A stretch of DNA of 64,000 nt from Nocardia aurea (lineage in GTDB: Bacteria > Actinomycetota > Actinomycetes > Mycobacteriales > Mycobacteriaceae), in assembly GCF_003123685.1 (NCBI RefSeq), contig NZ_QCYJ01000021.1, positions 496,001 through 560,000 of the forward strand. The letters are read 5' to 3'. Made by a program: the position numbers and the translations under genes. Below, piece by piece: positions 48,477 through 57,061 of this stretch; position 1 is the stretch's first letter; each line of letters opens with the position of its first letter. The notes beneath the pieces were generated by a model. It had not been told where the DNA came from. It did no database searches and saw only the letters and a list, made by a program, of their open reading frames with translations.

Positions 48477-50521
48477 CGCGCCTGCAGAACGGTGCGGCCG
48501 GGTCCGGACCGGTGGCCGGGTGGCGGTGGGTTCGCGCAGACCGTGTCGAATTCGCGCCCGTCACCGTCGCCGGGTCGCGTCGGGAATCGCCCGTCGGCGG
48601 CATCTGTTTCGTGCACCTCGCCGCCGTCTTCGTCCGCCCGGTACGCACCGAGCAGCGCGCTGTATCCCGGCTCGGTGTCGAGCAGTTCCTCGTGTGCGCC
48701 GACCGCGCGAATCCGCCCGCCCTCGAGGAAGACCACGGTGTCGGCCAGGGCGATGGTGGCGGCGCGGTGTCCGACCAGCACGACGGTGGTACGGCGATCA
48801 TCGCCCGCGTACTCCGCGCGCAGGGCGTCGACCACCTCGCGTTCCACCAGCGGGTCGAGAGCGGAGGTGGCGTCGTCGAGCAGCAGCAGGCCGGGACGTC
48901 GGAAAACCGCCCTGGCCAACGCGATCCGCTGGCGCTGTCCGCCGGAGAGTTGCACGTCCTCGCCGAGGACGGTGTCGGCGCCGTGCGGCAGTTCGCCGAC
49001 GAATTCCGCCGCACCCGCGATATGCAGCGCCCGGTCGAGTTCGGTGTCCGCGTCGTCGACGCTCCGCGGCCGGGCCGGCTGCGGTGTCGTCCCGTCGACG
49101 AATCCGGTGGGCCGCGCGTCGAGGACGACGTTGGCCCGCACGGTATCGGCGAACAGGAACGCGTTCTGGGTGACGAGCGCGGTACGTCGGCGCACCGCCT
49201 CCGGCGCGACGAGTCGGGTGTCGACGCCGTCTACCGACACCGTGCCGCGGTCGGCCTCCAACAGGTGGGCGAGCAGCGCGAGCAGCGTGGTCTTGCCCGC
49301 GCCGGTCGCCCCGGCGACGGCGACGACCGCACCCGGGCGGACGGCGAGCGTGAGATCCCGCACGGCGTCGCGATCGGCGTGCGCCCGCCCGCCGCCCGCG
49401 TCGCGATAGCCGAAGTCGACGTCGGCGAGTTCGAGCGCCACCCCGTCGGGCCGTCCCGAGGGCGTGGACCGGCCGTGGGCGGGTCGCTCGGTCGCGGTGA
49501 GAATCTGCTCGACCCTGGTGTGCCCGGCGACCCCGAGCGGCAGCACACCGAGGAATCGGGCGATGACATTGAGTGGAATGGCCGTGGTGATGAGCAGATA
49601 GATGACCTCGACCAGGGCGCCGACTCCGAGGTGGCCCGCGTCGACACGGGCCACCCCGACGGCCAGGATCACCAGCGCGGCCAGCGGCGGCATGAGTTCG
49701 ATCGCCGGATCGAAGATCGCGCCGGCGTTGCCCATGCGCCGGTTGGCCGCGCGTGAGGCGTCGGCGGCCCGCGCGAACCGATCGATCTCGCGTTCGGTGA
49801 TGCCGAGGGTCCGGATCACCTGGCGTCCGGCGACCGCCTCGTGCGCGAGTCCGCTGACGACGGCGCGCTGCTGTTGGGCGGCGCGCGCCCGGGGCGCGAG
49901 CACCCGCTGATACAGCAGGTTCGCGGCGAAGACCAGCGGGATGAGGATCGCCGCGATCAGCGCCAGCCAGGGGTCGGCCAGCGCGATATCGGCCATGACC
50001 AGCAGCAACATGCCCGTCATGCCGACCGCGAAGGGAAAGTGCTGCATCGGGTCCCACGCGGTCTCGGCGTCGGAGACAGCGCGCGACACCAGTTCGCCCG
50101 CCGAATGCCTGCGGTGCCACGAGACGCCGAGCCGCAGGTACGCGGCGGTGACGGCCTTCCTGGTCGCGGCCTCGTTGTGGTACTGCACGATGCCGGTCGC
50201 GACGCCGCGGGAGATGATCGTCAGGATGCGCAGCAGCGAGACCACGAGGACGAACAGCGCTCCCGTCGCGGCCGCGCCCACCAGGAATCGCTGCTCGGCG
50301 AAGCCCGCGACGACCACGTGTTCGGTACTCCAGCCGATCGCCTTCGCGGCCAGCACCATGCACACCGCGTTGGTGAGTCCGGAGCCGATCGCTATCGCGG
50401 CCGCTCCCGGCATGCGGGCACATCCGCGCGCCATCATCGCCAGGCCGGTACGCAGGGTGCGGACGTCGCCGCCGGTCCCGGTATCCGCTCCGGCGAGCAA
50501 TGCGCCTCTGCCGTAGCTCAT
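48473..50521 (-). CDS. ABC half-transporter (exporter type), degenerate catalytic site
   Basis: A 682-residue TMD-NBD protein. It has Walker A GATGAGKTT, canonical signature LSGGQRQR, and Walker B LLLLDDATSALD, in which the catalytic Glu is Asp. ATG 50521 has a strong AGGAGG site. It is the first gene of a three-gene minus-strand operon (this gene, its partner, LLM monooxygenase). Exporter-type architecture does not rule out import, and the substrate is unknown. Confidence 0.92.
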   Translation of the reverse strand: MSYGRGALLAGADTGTGGDVRTLRTGLAMMARGCARMPGAAAIAIGSGLTNAVCMVLAAKAIGWSTEHVVVAGFAEQRFLVGAAATGALFVLVVSLLRILTIISRGVATGIVQYHNEAATRKAVTAAYLRLGVSWHRRHSAGELVSRAVSDAETAWDPMQHFPFAVGMTGMLLLVMADIALADPWLALIAAILIPLVFAANLLYQRVLAPRARAAQQQRAVVSGLAHEAVAGRQVIRTLGITEREIDRFARAADASRAANRRMGNAGAIFDPAIELMPPLAALVILAVGVARVDAGHLGVGALVEVIYLLITTAIPLNVIARFLGVLPLGVAGHTRVEQILTATERPAHGRSTPSGRPDGVALELADVDFGYRDAGGGRAHADRDAVRDLTLAVRPGAVVAVAGATGAGKTTLLALLAHLLEADRGTVSVDGVDTRLVAPEAVRRRTALVTQNAFLFADTVRANVVLDARPTGFVDGTTPQPARPRSVDDADTELDRALHIAGAAEFVGELPHGADTVLGEDVQLSGGQRQRIALARAVFRRPGLLLLDDATSALDPLVEREVVDALRAEYAGDDRRTTVVLVGHRAATIALADTVVFLEGGRIRAVGAHEELLDTEPGYSALLGAYRADEDGGEVHETDAADGRFPTRPGDGDGREFDTVCANPPPPGHRSGPGRTVLQAR

Positions 50522-50580
50522 GATCGGGAAACCTCCTGCATTTCGAACACACACGCCAGGACAACAGTGCGCGAAATTCG

Positions 50581-50593
50581 TTGCCTAGGGCAA
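50581..50593. promoter_or_regulatory. Palindrome TTGCCTAGGGCAA in the divergent ABC/TauD promoter region
   Basis: TTGCC and GGCAA form a perfect inverted repeat around TAG, midway between the divergent starts at 50521 and 50758. This suits an operator that controls both units. Confidence 0.4.
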
Positions 50594-50757
50594 TGAACTG
50601 GATCAGGATGATCGAAAATTCTGCTCGGAAACACCGTCAAGGGAAACTTCAAGAATGGTGTAGACAATCTTGCCGATCGCAACCCGTCAGGGATTTCGCC
50701 GTCCGTCCTAGCCTGGTCAGGACATGTTCTCCCCGAGCGAATCAGGTGGTGGGTCCG

Positions 50758-51699
50758 ATGACAATCGCGGCGACAGAACAGATTTCGACGGAATCGACGA
50801 TCACGGTCGCGCCGCAGTCCGGGTATACCGGCGCTGAGATATCCGGTGTCGACCTTTCCGAGGAACTTTCCGATCAGGTGATCGCGGAAATTCGGCAGGC
50901 ATTGTTGAAGTGGAAGGTGGTGTTCTTCCGGGATCAGACGATCGGGCACGCGGAACAGATCGCCTTCGCCCGCCGGTTCGGAAAGGTCACTCCGGCCCAT
51001 CCGTACGAGGAGAACCCGCCGGAGGGTTTCCCGGAGATCCTGCCGATCGACAGCCGTCGCTACGGCACGCAGTACGGGCGCAAGCGGACCTCCTACGACA
51101 GCAGTTGGCATACCGACGTCACCGCGCTGATCAATCCGCCCGCCTTCTCCATCCTGCGCGCCGACATCCTGCCCCCGTACGGCGGCGACACCGCGTGGAC
51201 GAATCTGGTGGCCGCCTACGAGAATCTGCCCGCCGAGGTGCGCGCCTTCGCCGACGTCCTCGACGCCGAGCACACCTTCGAGAACCGGGCGACCCAGGGC
51301 AGTGCGCGGGCGGCGGTGATCGACGGCAAGCCGTTGCGCACCTTCCATCCGGTGGTGCGCGTGCATCCGGAGACGGGGGAGCGGGCGCTGTTCGTCAGCC
51401 CCGGTTTCACCCGCAAGACGAAGACGGTGCGCAATCTCGGCCCTCGCCTGAGCTCCCACCTGCTCGACGCGCTGTGGGAGGAAGCCACTCGCACCGAGTA
51501 CACGGTGCGCTTCCGCTGGGCGCCGGGCAGCGTCGCGTTCTGGGACAACCGTGCCACCGCGCATCTCGCCATTCCCGACGCGGGCCACCTCGGCTACGAC
51601 CGGGTGCTCTACCGGGTGACCATCGAGGGCGATGTCCCCCGGGGTGTGGACGGGCGGCTCTCCGAATCGCTCGAGGGCGAGGCCTTCCTCGGCGCCTGA
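50758..51699 (+). CDS. TauD/AtsK-type Fe(II)/2-oxoglutarate dioxygenase
   Basis: A 313-residue protein. The iron ligands are H118 and D120 in SWHTDVT, with a distal His in RATAHLAIPD. The 2-oxoglutarate-binding Arg lies in the C-terminal region (YDRVLYRVTIEG). ATG 50758 has AGGTGG upstream. The closest well-known relatives hydroxylate taurine, alkyl sulfonates or alkyl sulfate esters, releasing sulfite or sulfate. Its neighbours (LLM monooxygenase, cysteine desulfurase) support a sulfur role. The exact substrate is not readable. Confidence 0.9.
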   Translation: MTIAATEQISTESTITVAPQSGYTGAEISGVDLSEELSDQVIAEIRQALLKWKVVFFRDQTIGHAEQIAFARRFGKVTPAHPYEENPPEGFPEILPIDSRRYGTQYGRKRTSYDSSWHTDVTALINPPAFSILRADILPPYGGDTAWTNLVAAYENLPAEVRAFADVLDAEHTFENRATQGSARAAVIDGKPLRTFHPVVRVHPETGERALFVSPGFTRKTKTVRNLGPRLSSHLLDALWEEATRTEYTVRFRWAPGSVAFWDNRATAHLAIPDAGHLGYDRVLYRVTIEGDVPRGVDGRLSESLEGEAFLGA

Positions 51700-51757
51700 C
51701 CGCCACGCTCGGCGAAGAATACTGAACGGCAGGGGGATTCGGGCACGCCATCGATAC

Positions 51758-51784
51758 GCGGCCACCGGCATCGCCGGTGGCCGC
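51758..51784 (+). terminator. Strong hairpin after the dioxygenase gene
   Basis: GCGGCCACCGGC / GCCGGTGGCCGC is a perfect 12-bp stem with a 3-nt loop, 58 nt after the dioxygenase stop. It probably separates that gene from the encapsulin operon. Confidence 0.6.
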
Positions 51785-51820
51785 TCGGCGTGTCCGGGGC
51801 GCCACCGACTCGGCGTGTCC
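51784..51820. repeat. 12-bp direct repeat upstream of the encapsulin operon
   Basis: CTCGGCGTGTCC occurs at 51784-51795 and 51809-51820, a centre-to-centre distance of 25 nt. It lies about 120-160 nt before the shell gene start, so it could be a regulator-binding site. Confidence 0.3.
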
Positions 51821-51941
51821 AGTTGGAGTGACTCTCGCGACACGACGCGTCGGAGATCGGATCCAGCGCGACAACCGGGGTCTGCGGCGCTAGCATTGGC
51901 CCAGCCGATAACGGTGGATTTGCCGAGCCGAGGTGGTTCGA

Positions 51942-52874
51942 ATGACAAGTGCAAGGCCGCAACCGGTTGCCCTCAGCGACGACGCCGCGAGGACACTGGC
52001 CAATGCGACGAAATCCGTTCCCCAGATGGAGTCGATCAGCCCCCGCTGGCTCGTTCATCTGCTGAACTGGGTTCCGGTGGAAGCGGGTATCTTCCGGCGC
52101 AACCGGGTCACCCACGAGAACACCGTCGATATCCAATGCGACAATTTCGATGAGTCCCCCCTGCCGGACACCTTCGTCGATTACGACCGTGAACCCAGGG
52201 AGTACCGCCTCAAGGCGGTGCACACCATCATGGATGTGCACACTCGCGTCTCCGATCTGTACTCGAGCCCGCACGATCAGATCGCCCAGCAGCTGCGGCT
52301 CACGATCGAGGCGATCAAGGAGCATCAGGAAGGCGAATTGATCAACAGTCCGGACTACGGACTGATCGCCAATACCGCGGAGAAACAGCGGATCTCCACG
52401 CTCGGTGGACCGCCGACCCCGGACGATCTGGATAATCTCATCGCCCGCGTGTGGAAGGAGCCCGCGTTCTTCCTCACCCACCCGCAGGGAATCGCGGCCT
52501 TCGGCAGAGAATGCACCCGGCGCGGGGTTCCGCCGCCGACGGTGAGTCTGTTCGGGTCCCAATTCATCACCTGGCGCGGCATTCCCATCATTCCGTCGGA
52601 CAAGGTTCCGGTCGAAGGCGGGAAGACGAAATTCCTGCTGATCCGTACCGGTGAGTCCAGGCAGGGCGTGATCGGTCTCTACCAGCCGGGCCTTTCCGGC
52701 GAGCAGGGCCTCGGTCTCTCGGTGAAATTCATGGGAATAGATCGCAGCGCGATCGCCTCGTATCTGGTGTCGCTGTACTGCTCGCTCGCGGTACTCACCG
52801 ACGACGCGGTGGCCGTGCTCGAGGGAGCCGAGGTGGACAAGTTCCATGACTACGCCCCGACCTACCGCAGCTGA
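51942..52874 (+). CDS. Family 2A encapsulin shell protein (MMP-I/SrpI type)
   Basis: A 310-residue HK97-fold shell protein. Long stretches match what I recall of mycobacterial major membrane protein I: SPRWLVHLLNWVPVEAGI, RVSDLYSSPHDQIAQQLRLT, the INSPDYGL segment, PAFFLTHPQGIAAFGRE and GSQFITWRGIPIIPSDKVPV. Family 2A shells self-assemble into a nanocompartment that encloses a cysteine desulfurase. That cargo gene follows, overlapping by 29 nt. ATG 51942 is preferred over GTG 51933 because GAGGTGG is well spaced and the homologue starts MTSA. No cyclic-nucleotide-binding insert of the 2B type is seen. Confidence 0.95.
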   Translation: MTSARPQPVALSDDAARTLANATKSVPQMESISPRWLVHLLNWVPVEAGIFRRNRVTHENTVDIQCDNFDESPLPDTFVDYDREPREYRLKAVHTIMDVHTRVSDLYSSPHDQIAQQLRLTIEAIKEHQEGELINSPDYGLIANTAEKQRISTLGGPPTPDDLDNLIARVWKEPAFFLTHPQGIAAFGRECTRRGVPPPTVSLFGSQFITWRGIPIIPSDKVPVEGGKTKFLLIRTGESRQGVIGLYQPGLSGEQGLGLSVKFMGIDRSAIASYLVSLYCSLAVLTDDAVAVLEGAEVDKFHDYAPTYRS

Positions 52875-54834
52875 TCAGTCGGGCGCGTCGGAGCAGGCCG
52901 AATACGCCGCTGCGCCGGGTCCGCTGTTACCGGACGAATCGACCCTGAATCGGCTGGCCGCGCAGATCTTCGCGGCCATGCCGTCCGCGTCGCCGGGTGT
53001 GACGGCACTCGCCGCCACACCCACGGCTCCGGCGCCCCGAGCGGGTACGTCGCCGTCCGCGACTCCGGTCGGCGGGGCCGCCGCGCCCCCGGGCGGGGCG
53101 ACACCGGAGCCGACCGTGCCCGGCTGGGAGATCGACCCGGCCGGGCCGCCCGCGCGGACGGCACCGGTGTACACCTCCCCGGCGACCGCCGTCCCGTCCG
53201 CTGCCGTGAATGGCATGCGCGAGCCGAGTTCTTCGGTACCGCAATCACTTTCGTCACCGCGTGGTCATTCGGGAACACCCGCCACCGGCATCCCCGCCGC
53301 CGGTGCGGCCGTGCCCGCGCCGACATACGCGACCGCGGCGACCGTCGCGCCGGAATCCGCGGCCCCGACCGTCGCGGATCCGTCGACCGGTGTGATCGGT
53401 TCCTACGCCGAATACTTCACGCCGCCGCTGCCCGCGTTCACCGAACTGCTCCCACCGACCCGGGCGCTGGATTCGGCGGGGTCGGTGCCGATCGCGGGTG
53501 CGCCCGCTTTCTATTTCCTCGACCGGCCGACAGAACAGGCCAAAGCCCCCGCGCCGTCGTCGCCGTTCTACTTCCTGGAATCGAACGCGGGCCGAATCGC
53601 GCCCGACCCGCGTCCGCCGTTCGACGTGTACGCCGTCCGCAACGATTTCCCGATTCTGCGGGAGCGGGTCAACGGTCATCCGCTCGTGTGGTTCGACAAT
53701 GCGGCGACCACGCAGAAGCCGCGCGCGGTCATCGACCGTCTCGCGTATTTCTACGAGCACGAGAATTCGAATATCCACCGGGCCGCGCATGAGTTGGCGG
53801 CGCGTTCCACCGATGCCTACGAGAACGCACGCGATATCGTCGCGCGTTTTCTCGGTGCGTCGTCCTCGGAGGAGATCATCTTCGTCCGAGGCGCCACCGA
53901 GGGGATCAACCTGATCGCACAGACCTGGGGTCGCGCCAATATTCGCGAAGGCGACGAGATCGTCATCTCACATCTCGAGCATCACGCGAATATCGTGCCG
54001 TGGCAGATGCTCGCGGCGGAGACCGGCGCGGTACTGAAGGTGATCCCGGTCGACGAGAACGGGGATCTGCTTCTCGACGAATACACCCGTCTGCTGTCCG
54101 ACCGCACGAAACTCGTTTCGGTCGCCCACGTGTCGAACGCGCTCGGTACGGTGACCCCGGTACGCGCCATCGTGGACCAGGCCCACCGTGCCGGAGCGAT
54201 CGCGGTGATCGACGGCGCTCAATCGGTGCCGCACACGCGTGTCGACCTGCGTTCGCTGAACGCCGACTATTTCGTGTTCTCCGGGCACAAGTTGTACGGG
54301 CCGACGGGTATCGGCGTGGTCTACGGGAAATCCGAAGTGCTGCAAGATGTTCCGCCCTGGCAGGGGGGTGGCAACATGATCAGCGACGTGACACTGGAAC
54401 GCGCGTTGTTCCAGCCGCCGCCGGGACGTTTCGAGGCGGGCACCGGCAATATCGCCGATGCCGTCGGTCTCGGCAGCGCGATCGAATACGTGGAACGTAT
54501 CGGCATGGAGAATATCGCCCGCTACGAGCACGATCTCCTCGAATACGCGACACCGCTGCTCGCGGCCGTTCCGGGTGTGCGGTTGGTCGGCACCGCACGG
54601 GAGAAGGCCAGCGTCCTGTCATTCGTGATGGCGGGATTCGAGCCGCTCGAAGTCGGAAAGGCATTGAACGAGAAGGGGATAGCGGTGCGCGCCGGGCACC
54701 ACTGCGCGCAGCCGATCCTGCGCCGCTACGGTCTGGAGGCAACGGTGCGTCCCTCCTTCGCCTTCTACAACACCTGCGAGGAGATCGACCGGATGATCGC
54801 GACCCTCATCCAACTCGCTCGTTCTCGGCGGTAG
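52846..54834 (+). CDS. Encapsulin-cargo cysteine desulfurase with long disordered N-terminus
   Basis: A 662-residue protein. Residues about 260-662 are a SufS-type PLP cysteine desulfurase: FDNAATTQKP, HLEHHANIVPW, PLP lysine K482 in FSGHKLYGPTG, and catalytic C620 in RAGHHCAQPILR. Residues 1-255 are low-complexity Pro/Ala/Thr sequence with short conserved islands: a helix-like LNRLAAQIFAAM near 35, SYAEYFTPPLPAF near 190, and two FYFL words at about 221 and 240. Such N-terminal islands dock the enzyme inside family 2A shells. The enzyme takes sulfur from L-cysteine to give a persulfide and alanine. Its start lies inside the shell gene, so both are made together. Confidence 0.95.
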   Translation: MTTPRPTAADQSGASEQAEYAAAPGPLLPDESTLNRLAAQIFAAMPSASPGVTALAATPTAPAPRAGTSPSATPVGGAAAPPGGATPEPTVPGWEIDPAGPPARTAPVYTSPATAVPSAAVNGMREPSSSVPQSLSSPRGHSGTPATGIPAAGAAVPAPTYATAATVAPESAAPTVADPSTGVIGSYAEYFTPPLPAFTELLPPTRALDSAGSVPIAGAPAFYFLDRPTEQAKAPAPSSPFYFLESNAGRIAPDPRPPFDVYAVRNDFPILRERVNGHPLVWFDNAATTQKPRAVIDRLAYFYEHENSNIHRAAHELAARSTDAYENARDIVARFLGASSSEEIIFVRGATEGINLIAQTWGRANIREGDEIVISHLEHHANIVPWQMLAAETGAVLKVIPVDENGDLLLDEYTRLLSDRTKLVSVAHVSNALGTVTPVRAIVDQAHRAGAIAVIDGAQSVPHTRVDLRSLNADYFVFSGHKLYGPTGIGVVYGKSEVLQDVPPWQGGGNMISDVTLERALFQPPPGRFEAGTGNIADAVGLGSAIEYVERIGMENIARYEHDLLEYATPLLAAVPGVRLVGTAREKASVLSFVMAGFEPLEVGKALNEKGIAVRAGHHCAQPILRRYGLEATVRPSFAFYNTCEEIDRMIATLIQLARSRR

Positions 54835-54864
54835 AAACCTGCGATAGCTGAAAGGTAGCGAAGG

Positions 54865-54899
54865 GCCCGTTCTCGCCTCGTATCGAAGCGAGAACGGGC
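54865..54899 (+). terminator. Terminator of the encapsulin operon
   Basis: GCCCGTTCTCGC / GCGAGAACGGGC is a perfect 12-bp stem with an 11-nt loop, followed by TCTTTCGTT. It starts 31 nt after the desulfurase stop. Confidence 0.75.
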
Positions 54900-55045
54900 T
54901 CTTTCGTTGTCCGACTCGAGTCGGGCTGTCGCGGTCGCCCCGAGGTGTCCTCGGGCCGCCGCCGCAAGTCGTCCGCAAGTCGACCTTCAGTGGCATCGGG
55001 AGGCTGGTGACAGGTATCCACCGATAGCCGAGAGAGAGTCGAATC

Positions 55046-55432
55046 ATGGTGACCGATCGCCAGCTCAGAACCATCAATGCCATTCACCGCGGCGTGATGA
55101 CGCTCAGCCGGGGCACCCTCGGCACGGTCTTCAAAGGTATGCCCACGATCGCGCTCACCACGATCGGCCGTCGATCCGGGCGATCGCATACCGTCATCCT
55201 CACCGCGCCGATCCTCGACGGGGACACGATCGTCATCGTGGCCTCCCGCGGTGGCGCACCGACCGACCCCGCGTGGCTGCACAACCTGCGTGCGAATCCC
55301 GCCGTCGAGGTCTCGGTCAAGCGCGGCCCCGTTCGGCCGATGATCGCGCGCGAGCTGCCGTCGGAGGAACGCGACGAACTCTGGCGCGAGATCGTCGCCG
55401 TCCAGCCGGGGTACGCCGCTATCAGTCGATGA
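55046..55432 (+). CDS. DDN-family F420-dependent nitroreductase-like protein, tail frameshifted
   Basis: A 128-residue split-barrel protein of the deazaflavin (F420)-dependent nitroreductase family (ALTTIGRRSGRSHTVILTAP, then PAWLHNLRANPAVEV). ATG 55046 has GAGAGAG upstream. The reading ends at 55432 as GYAAISR. The family's usual ending (Y-Q-x-x-T-x-R-x-IPVVVL) is found in another frame up to 55476 as YQSMTTRTIPIVVL. A single lost base near 55417-55420 explains this. The last 20 or so residues are therefore missing, or there is a sequencing error. Confidence 0.8.
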   Translation: MVTDRQLRTINAIHRGVMTLSRGTLGTVFKGMPTIALTTIGRRSGRSHTVILTAPILDGDTIVIVASRGGAPTDPAWLHNLRANPAVEVSVKRGPVRPMIARELPSEERDELWREIVAVQPGYAAISR

Positions 55433-55480
55433 CCACTCGGACCATTCCGATCGTGGTGTTGACCGCCGCCGCATGACGGT

Positions 55481-56287
55481 TCAGACCGCTTTGTTCGAAC
55501 CGGCGTCCACCAGGACGTCGGTCCCGGTGGTACTGGCCGAACGCGGTGAGCACAGCAGCACGATCGCGTCGGCGACCTCCTGTGGCGCGATGAGCCGACC
55601 GGTCGTCAACCGCATCATCCGCGCCGCGCCGCCGCCGAGGACGTCGGCGCGATCGGTGCCCGTCGCCGCCGCGATGACATCGGCGGCGCCGCCGTCCTCG
55701 GTCCACCAGGGTGTGACGACCGGCCCGGGCGAGACGGTGTTCACCCGGATGCCCCGCGGCCCGAATTCCTCCGAGAGGGCCTTGGTGAGATTGCGGACAC
55801 CCGCTTTCGCCACCCCGTAGTCGACATTCGTGCCACTGGGCACGTGGGCCATGGTCGAGGAGATGTTGACGATCGCGCCCCCGCCTCGTGCCAGCAGGCG
55901 CGGGATCGCGGCACCCACCGCCCGCACCGTCGTCATGAGATTGAAGTCCAGCATCGCCTGCCAGTCGGCGTCGTCGAGGTCGTGGAAGGAGAACCGCGGC
56001 AGAACCGCCCCCTTCGGCGGGCCACCGGCGTTGTTGACGAGGATGTCGAGTCCGCCGAACAGCTGTTCGGCCCGCTCGACGGCCCATGCGGGACCGTCCG
56101 GGGTGGACAGATCGACGGCGACGTGAGCGAACCGATCACCGGCGAGTTCGTCGAGTTCGGGGGTCGAACGCCGCGACGCGGCGACGACGAGTGCCCCTTC
56201 GGCGTGAAGGGTGCGCGCGGTGGCGAGCCCGATTCCCTTCGACCCGCCGGTGACCACCGCGACCTTGTTCTGCAACTGAAGATCCAT
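55481..56287 (-). CDS. Short-chain dehydrogenase/reductase
   Basis: A 268-residue classical SDR with TGGSKGIG, NNAG and YGVAK. The C-terminal end (TGTDVLVDAGSNKAV) is typical of 3-oxoacyl-reductase-like enzymes. ATG 56287 begins MDLQLQNKVAVVTGG; no strong ribosome site is seen. It diverges from a TetR gene and is a probable target of it. The substrate is unknown. Confidence 0.9.
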   Translation of the reverse strand: MDLQLQNKVAVVTGGSKGIGLATARTLHAEGALVVAASRRSTPELDELAGDRFAHVAVDLSTPDGPAWAVERAEQLFGGLDILVNNAGGPPKGAVLPRFSFHDLDDADWQAMLDFNLMTTVRAVGAAIPRLLARGGGAIVNISSTMAHVPSGTNVDYGVAKAGVRNLTKALSEEFGPRGIRVNTVSPGPVVTPWWTEDGGAADVIAAATGTDRADVLGGGAARMMRLTTGRLIAPQEVADAIVLLCSPRSASTTGTDVLVDAGSNKAV

Positions 56288-56363
56288 GAGCAGAAGTCTC
56301 GTTCGGCGCCGGACGGTGCGCTGGCGGCTTCCGGTCGCGGCGTTGGGGCCCGGGGGTGAGACA

Positions 56364-56392
56364 TTGACATAATGCAACATGATTTCTATCTT
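56364..56392 (+). promoter_or_regulatory. Promoter of a probably leaderless TetR transcript
   Basis: TTGACA (56364-56369), 17 nt, then TATCTT (56387-56392). The expected start of transcription, about 7 nt later, coincides with the ATG at 56399. Confidence 0.55.
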
Positions 56393-56398
56393 CGTTAC

Positions 56399-57061
56399 AT
56401 GAGGGATGGATTCGACGATGTGGACGAGGCGATCATGGACGCCGCGCTCGAACGCATCGTGCAGGTCGGAATCCGGCGTGCCAGCCTCGAGGACATCGCC
56501 CGTCGAGCGGGTATCAGCAGGGTCACCGTGCACCGCCGGTTCGCGGGTAAGGACAACCTCGTGGAAGCGGTCCTGGCCCGCGAGACCCGGCGGATGCTCG
56601 CCGAGGTCACCGGGATCGCGGCGACGGCCTCCGGCGTCGACGCGCAGATCGAGGAGACGATGCTGCATGTCCTGGTGCAGACCAGAATCCACCGGCTGAT
56701 CACCGAATTGCTTCGCGTCGCCCCCGATGAAGTGCTCGGTTTCTACACCGTCCAGGGCGAACGCCTGGTGGCGATCGGGATCGACTACATCGTCGGGATG
56801 CTCACCCAGGCGCAGGCCGCGGGTCTCGTCGCCCGATACGACCCCCGACCCGTCGCCGAACTCGTTGCCCGCCTGGCACATTCGCTGATGCTCACGCCGG
56901 GCGGCGGCAACGTCGACTTCGCCGATCCGGACAAGGCCCGCGCTTTCGTCCGCACCGCCATCGTGCCGTTGATGAAACACGGCATCGCCACACCATCTGA
57001 GGAAGTCAAGGATGACCACTTCGCCGAATCTGCCTACTCGACACCCCGATCAGCCCCGTAG
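56399..57061 (+). CDS. TetR-family regulator
   Basis: A 220-residue TetR protein with the helix-turn-helix LEDIARRAGISRVTVHRRFA near residue 30. I chose ATG 56399 because a good sigma-70-type promoter ends just before it, giving a leaderless message and a normal N-terminal length. ATG 56372 would add nine residues and would fall between the promoter elements. It diverges from an SDR gene and overlaps the MpaB-family gene by 50 nt, so it probably regulates both. Confidence 0.85.
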   Translation: MRDGFDDVDEAIMDAALERIVQVGIRRASLEDIARRAGISRVTVHRRFAGKDNLVEAVLARETRRMLAEVTGIAATASGVDAQIEETMLHVLVQTRIHRLITELLRVAPDEVLGFYTVQGERLVAIGIDYIVGMLTQAQAAGLVARYDPRPVAELVARLAHSLMLTPGGGNVDFADPDKARAFVRTAIVPLMKHGIATPSEEVKDDHFAESAYSTPRSAP

